NCBI GenBank assembly: GCA_022819825.1
Contig: JAJEGM010000050.1
Coordinates: 1-35,819 of the forward strand
From: Acidimicrobiia bacterium
GTDB lineage: Bacteria > Actinomycetota > Acidimicrobiia > Acidimicrobiales > Bin134
Length of the DNA stretch: 35,819 nucleotides
Direction of reading: 5' to 3'
Shown: positions 35,320-35,819 of the stretch, piece by piece
Position numbering within the stretch: position 1 is the stretch's first letter
Layout of the letters: each line of letters opens with the position of its first letter
Notes under the pieces: generated by a model
Seen by the model: only the letters and a program-made list of their open reading frames with translations
Told to the model about the DNA's origin: nothing
Databases searched by the model: none
Made by a program: the position numbers and the translations under genes

Positions 35320-35819
35320 ACAGCGATAACCCCCACCCCGAACCTGTTGAAGGCGAGAGTGCATCCCTCGATGGCGAAGGCGATCCCATCGACGACAAGA
35401 GCAGCTCCTTTCGGGTCGGCATTGTCGTCGTCGCCATTCTGGCGGTGTTCGCCGCCGGCTTGCTCACCGGCACCTTTATCGGCGGCGACGGAGACGACGA
35501 TGCGGCGCCTGCCCCGGCTCTGATCGAATCCAGCGGCGCTGCTAGCGACGACTTTGCCACCAGTGAGCCCGCAACCGAATTCGGCAGCGGAAACGACAAC
35601 GTGGCCGCCAGCCCGCCCGCGGCCGAAGCCAACGCCGTCGATCTCGTCGCACCGCAGCCCACCGGGGTTGTGTTCAATCCGTTCACTGAGGTTGATTATG
35701 GGTCGGGGCCGTGCGCTCCGGCCGAGGGGGCGGCGGAGCGTGTGTTGGAGTTCAGCGGCGCCCCGGCGCTTTGCATCGACCCCTCGGCCTCCTACACCGC
35801 GGTGATCGACACCTCCGCT
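35316..35819 (+). CDS. Membrane-anchored cyclophilin-type peptidyl-prolyl isomerase (partial)
   Basis: GTG at 35316 overlaps the preceding stop (GTGA) and opens a frame of 168 codons that runs off the window. The product begins with an acidic cytoplasmic head, one membrane helix (VGIVVVAILAVFAAGLLTG, residues 35-53), then a long Ala/Asp/Pro/Ser-rich linker, and near the end CAPAEGAAERVLEFSGAPALC followed by IDPSASYTAVIDTSA. That last part is how actinobacterial secreted cyclophilins begin (YTAxxxTxxG), with the two Cys typical of that group. The catalytic domain itself lies beyond the end. It is expected to act outside the membrane, helping secreted proteins such as the Cys-rich neighbour to fold. 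Confidence 0.75.
   Translation, partial: MNSDNPHPEPVEGESASLDGEGDPIDDKSSSFRVGIVVVAILAVFAAGLLTGTFIGGDGDDDAAPAPALIESSGAASDDFATSEPATEFGSGNDNVAASPPAAEANAVDLVAPQPTGVVFNPFTEVDYGSGPCAPAEGAAERVLEFSGAPALCIDPSASYTAVIDTSA

Overview
The window looks like chromosomal DNA of a high-GC Gram-positive bacterium, most likely an actinobacterium of the Acidimicrobiia type. The evidence is the strong G/C bias at third codon positions, frequent GTG and TTG starts, a dnaK-grpE-dnaJ-hspR operon, an F420-type luciferase-like oxidoreductase, an ergothioneine egtB-egtD pair, and an Rv0338c-like iron-sulfur reductase. The class is inferred from gene content; no rRNA or other phylogenetic marker was read. No tRNA, rRNA or CRISPR array was seen. 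LAYOUT. 1-1000: tail of a truncated, possibly transposase-like frame, then two small coupled genes of unknown function. 1004-4307: an F420-dependent LLM oxidoreductase, a CrtC/AttH-like lipocalin-fold protein, and a divergent cytochrome P450 with an unusual I-helix and heme loop. 4315-15927: a nearly complete de novo purine cluster on the minus strand, transcribed purA-purD-purE-purB-purC-purS-purQ and then purL-purF-purM. The first seven genes are mostly joined by 4-base stop/start overlaps. One small plus-strand gene of unknown function interrupts the cluster between purQ and purL. purN, purK and purH are not here. 16028-18297: egtD and egtB (ergothioneine). 18339-22008: the heat-shock operon dnaK-grpE-dnaJ-hspR, with a promoter-like sequence, a HAIR-like operator and a 17-base tandem repeat upstream. 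22172-24318: phosphoglycerate mutase and, convergent to it, an ammonium transporter preceded by a GlnR-type box. 24542-27067: a large membrane iron-sulfur reductase. 27126-29849: phosphoenolpyruvate carboxylase. 29875-31551: a gene graveyard holding a truncated sulfatase, an IS3-like terminal repeat, an ISL3 transposase tail, and a 77-base copy of the 3' end of the iron-sulfur reductase gene. 31552-32808: a DUF4143 ATPase. 32872 to the end: a CopC-CopD fusion carrying a C-terminal domain of about 310 residues built from Cys-pair repeats, translationally coupled to a membrane-anchored cyclophilin-type isomerase that runs off the window. HOW IT WORKS TOGETHER. The purine genes take PRPP to AMP apart from the GAR and AICAR transformylase steps and the PurK step. 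Nitrogen uptake (amt), anaplerosis (ppc) and glycolysis (gpmA) are ordinary housekeeping. The best leads for new biology are the Cys-rich repeat domain on the copper protein, the plus-strand gene and dyad inside the purine cluster, the atypical P450, and the operator-like sequences at 22.1 kb and 24.4 kb.
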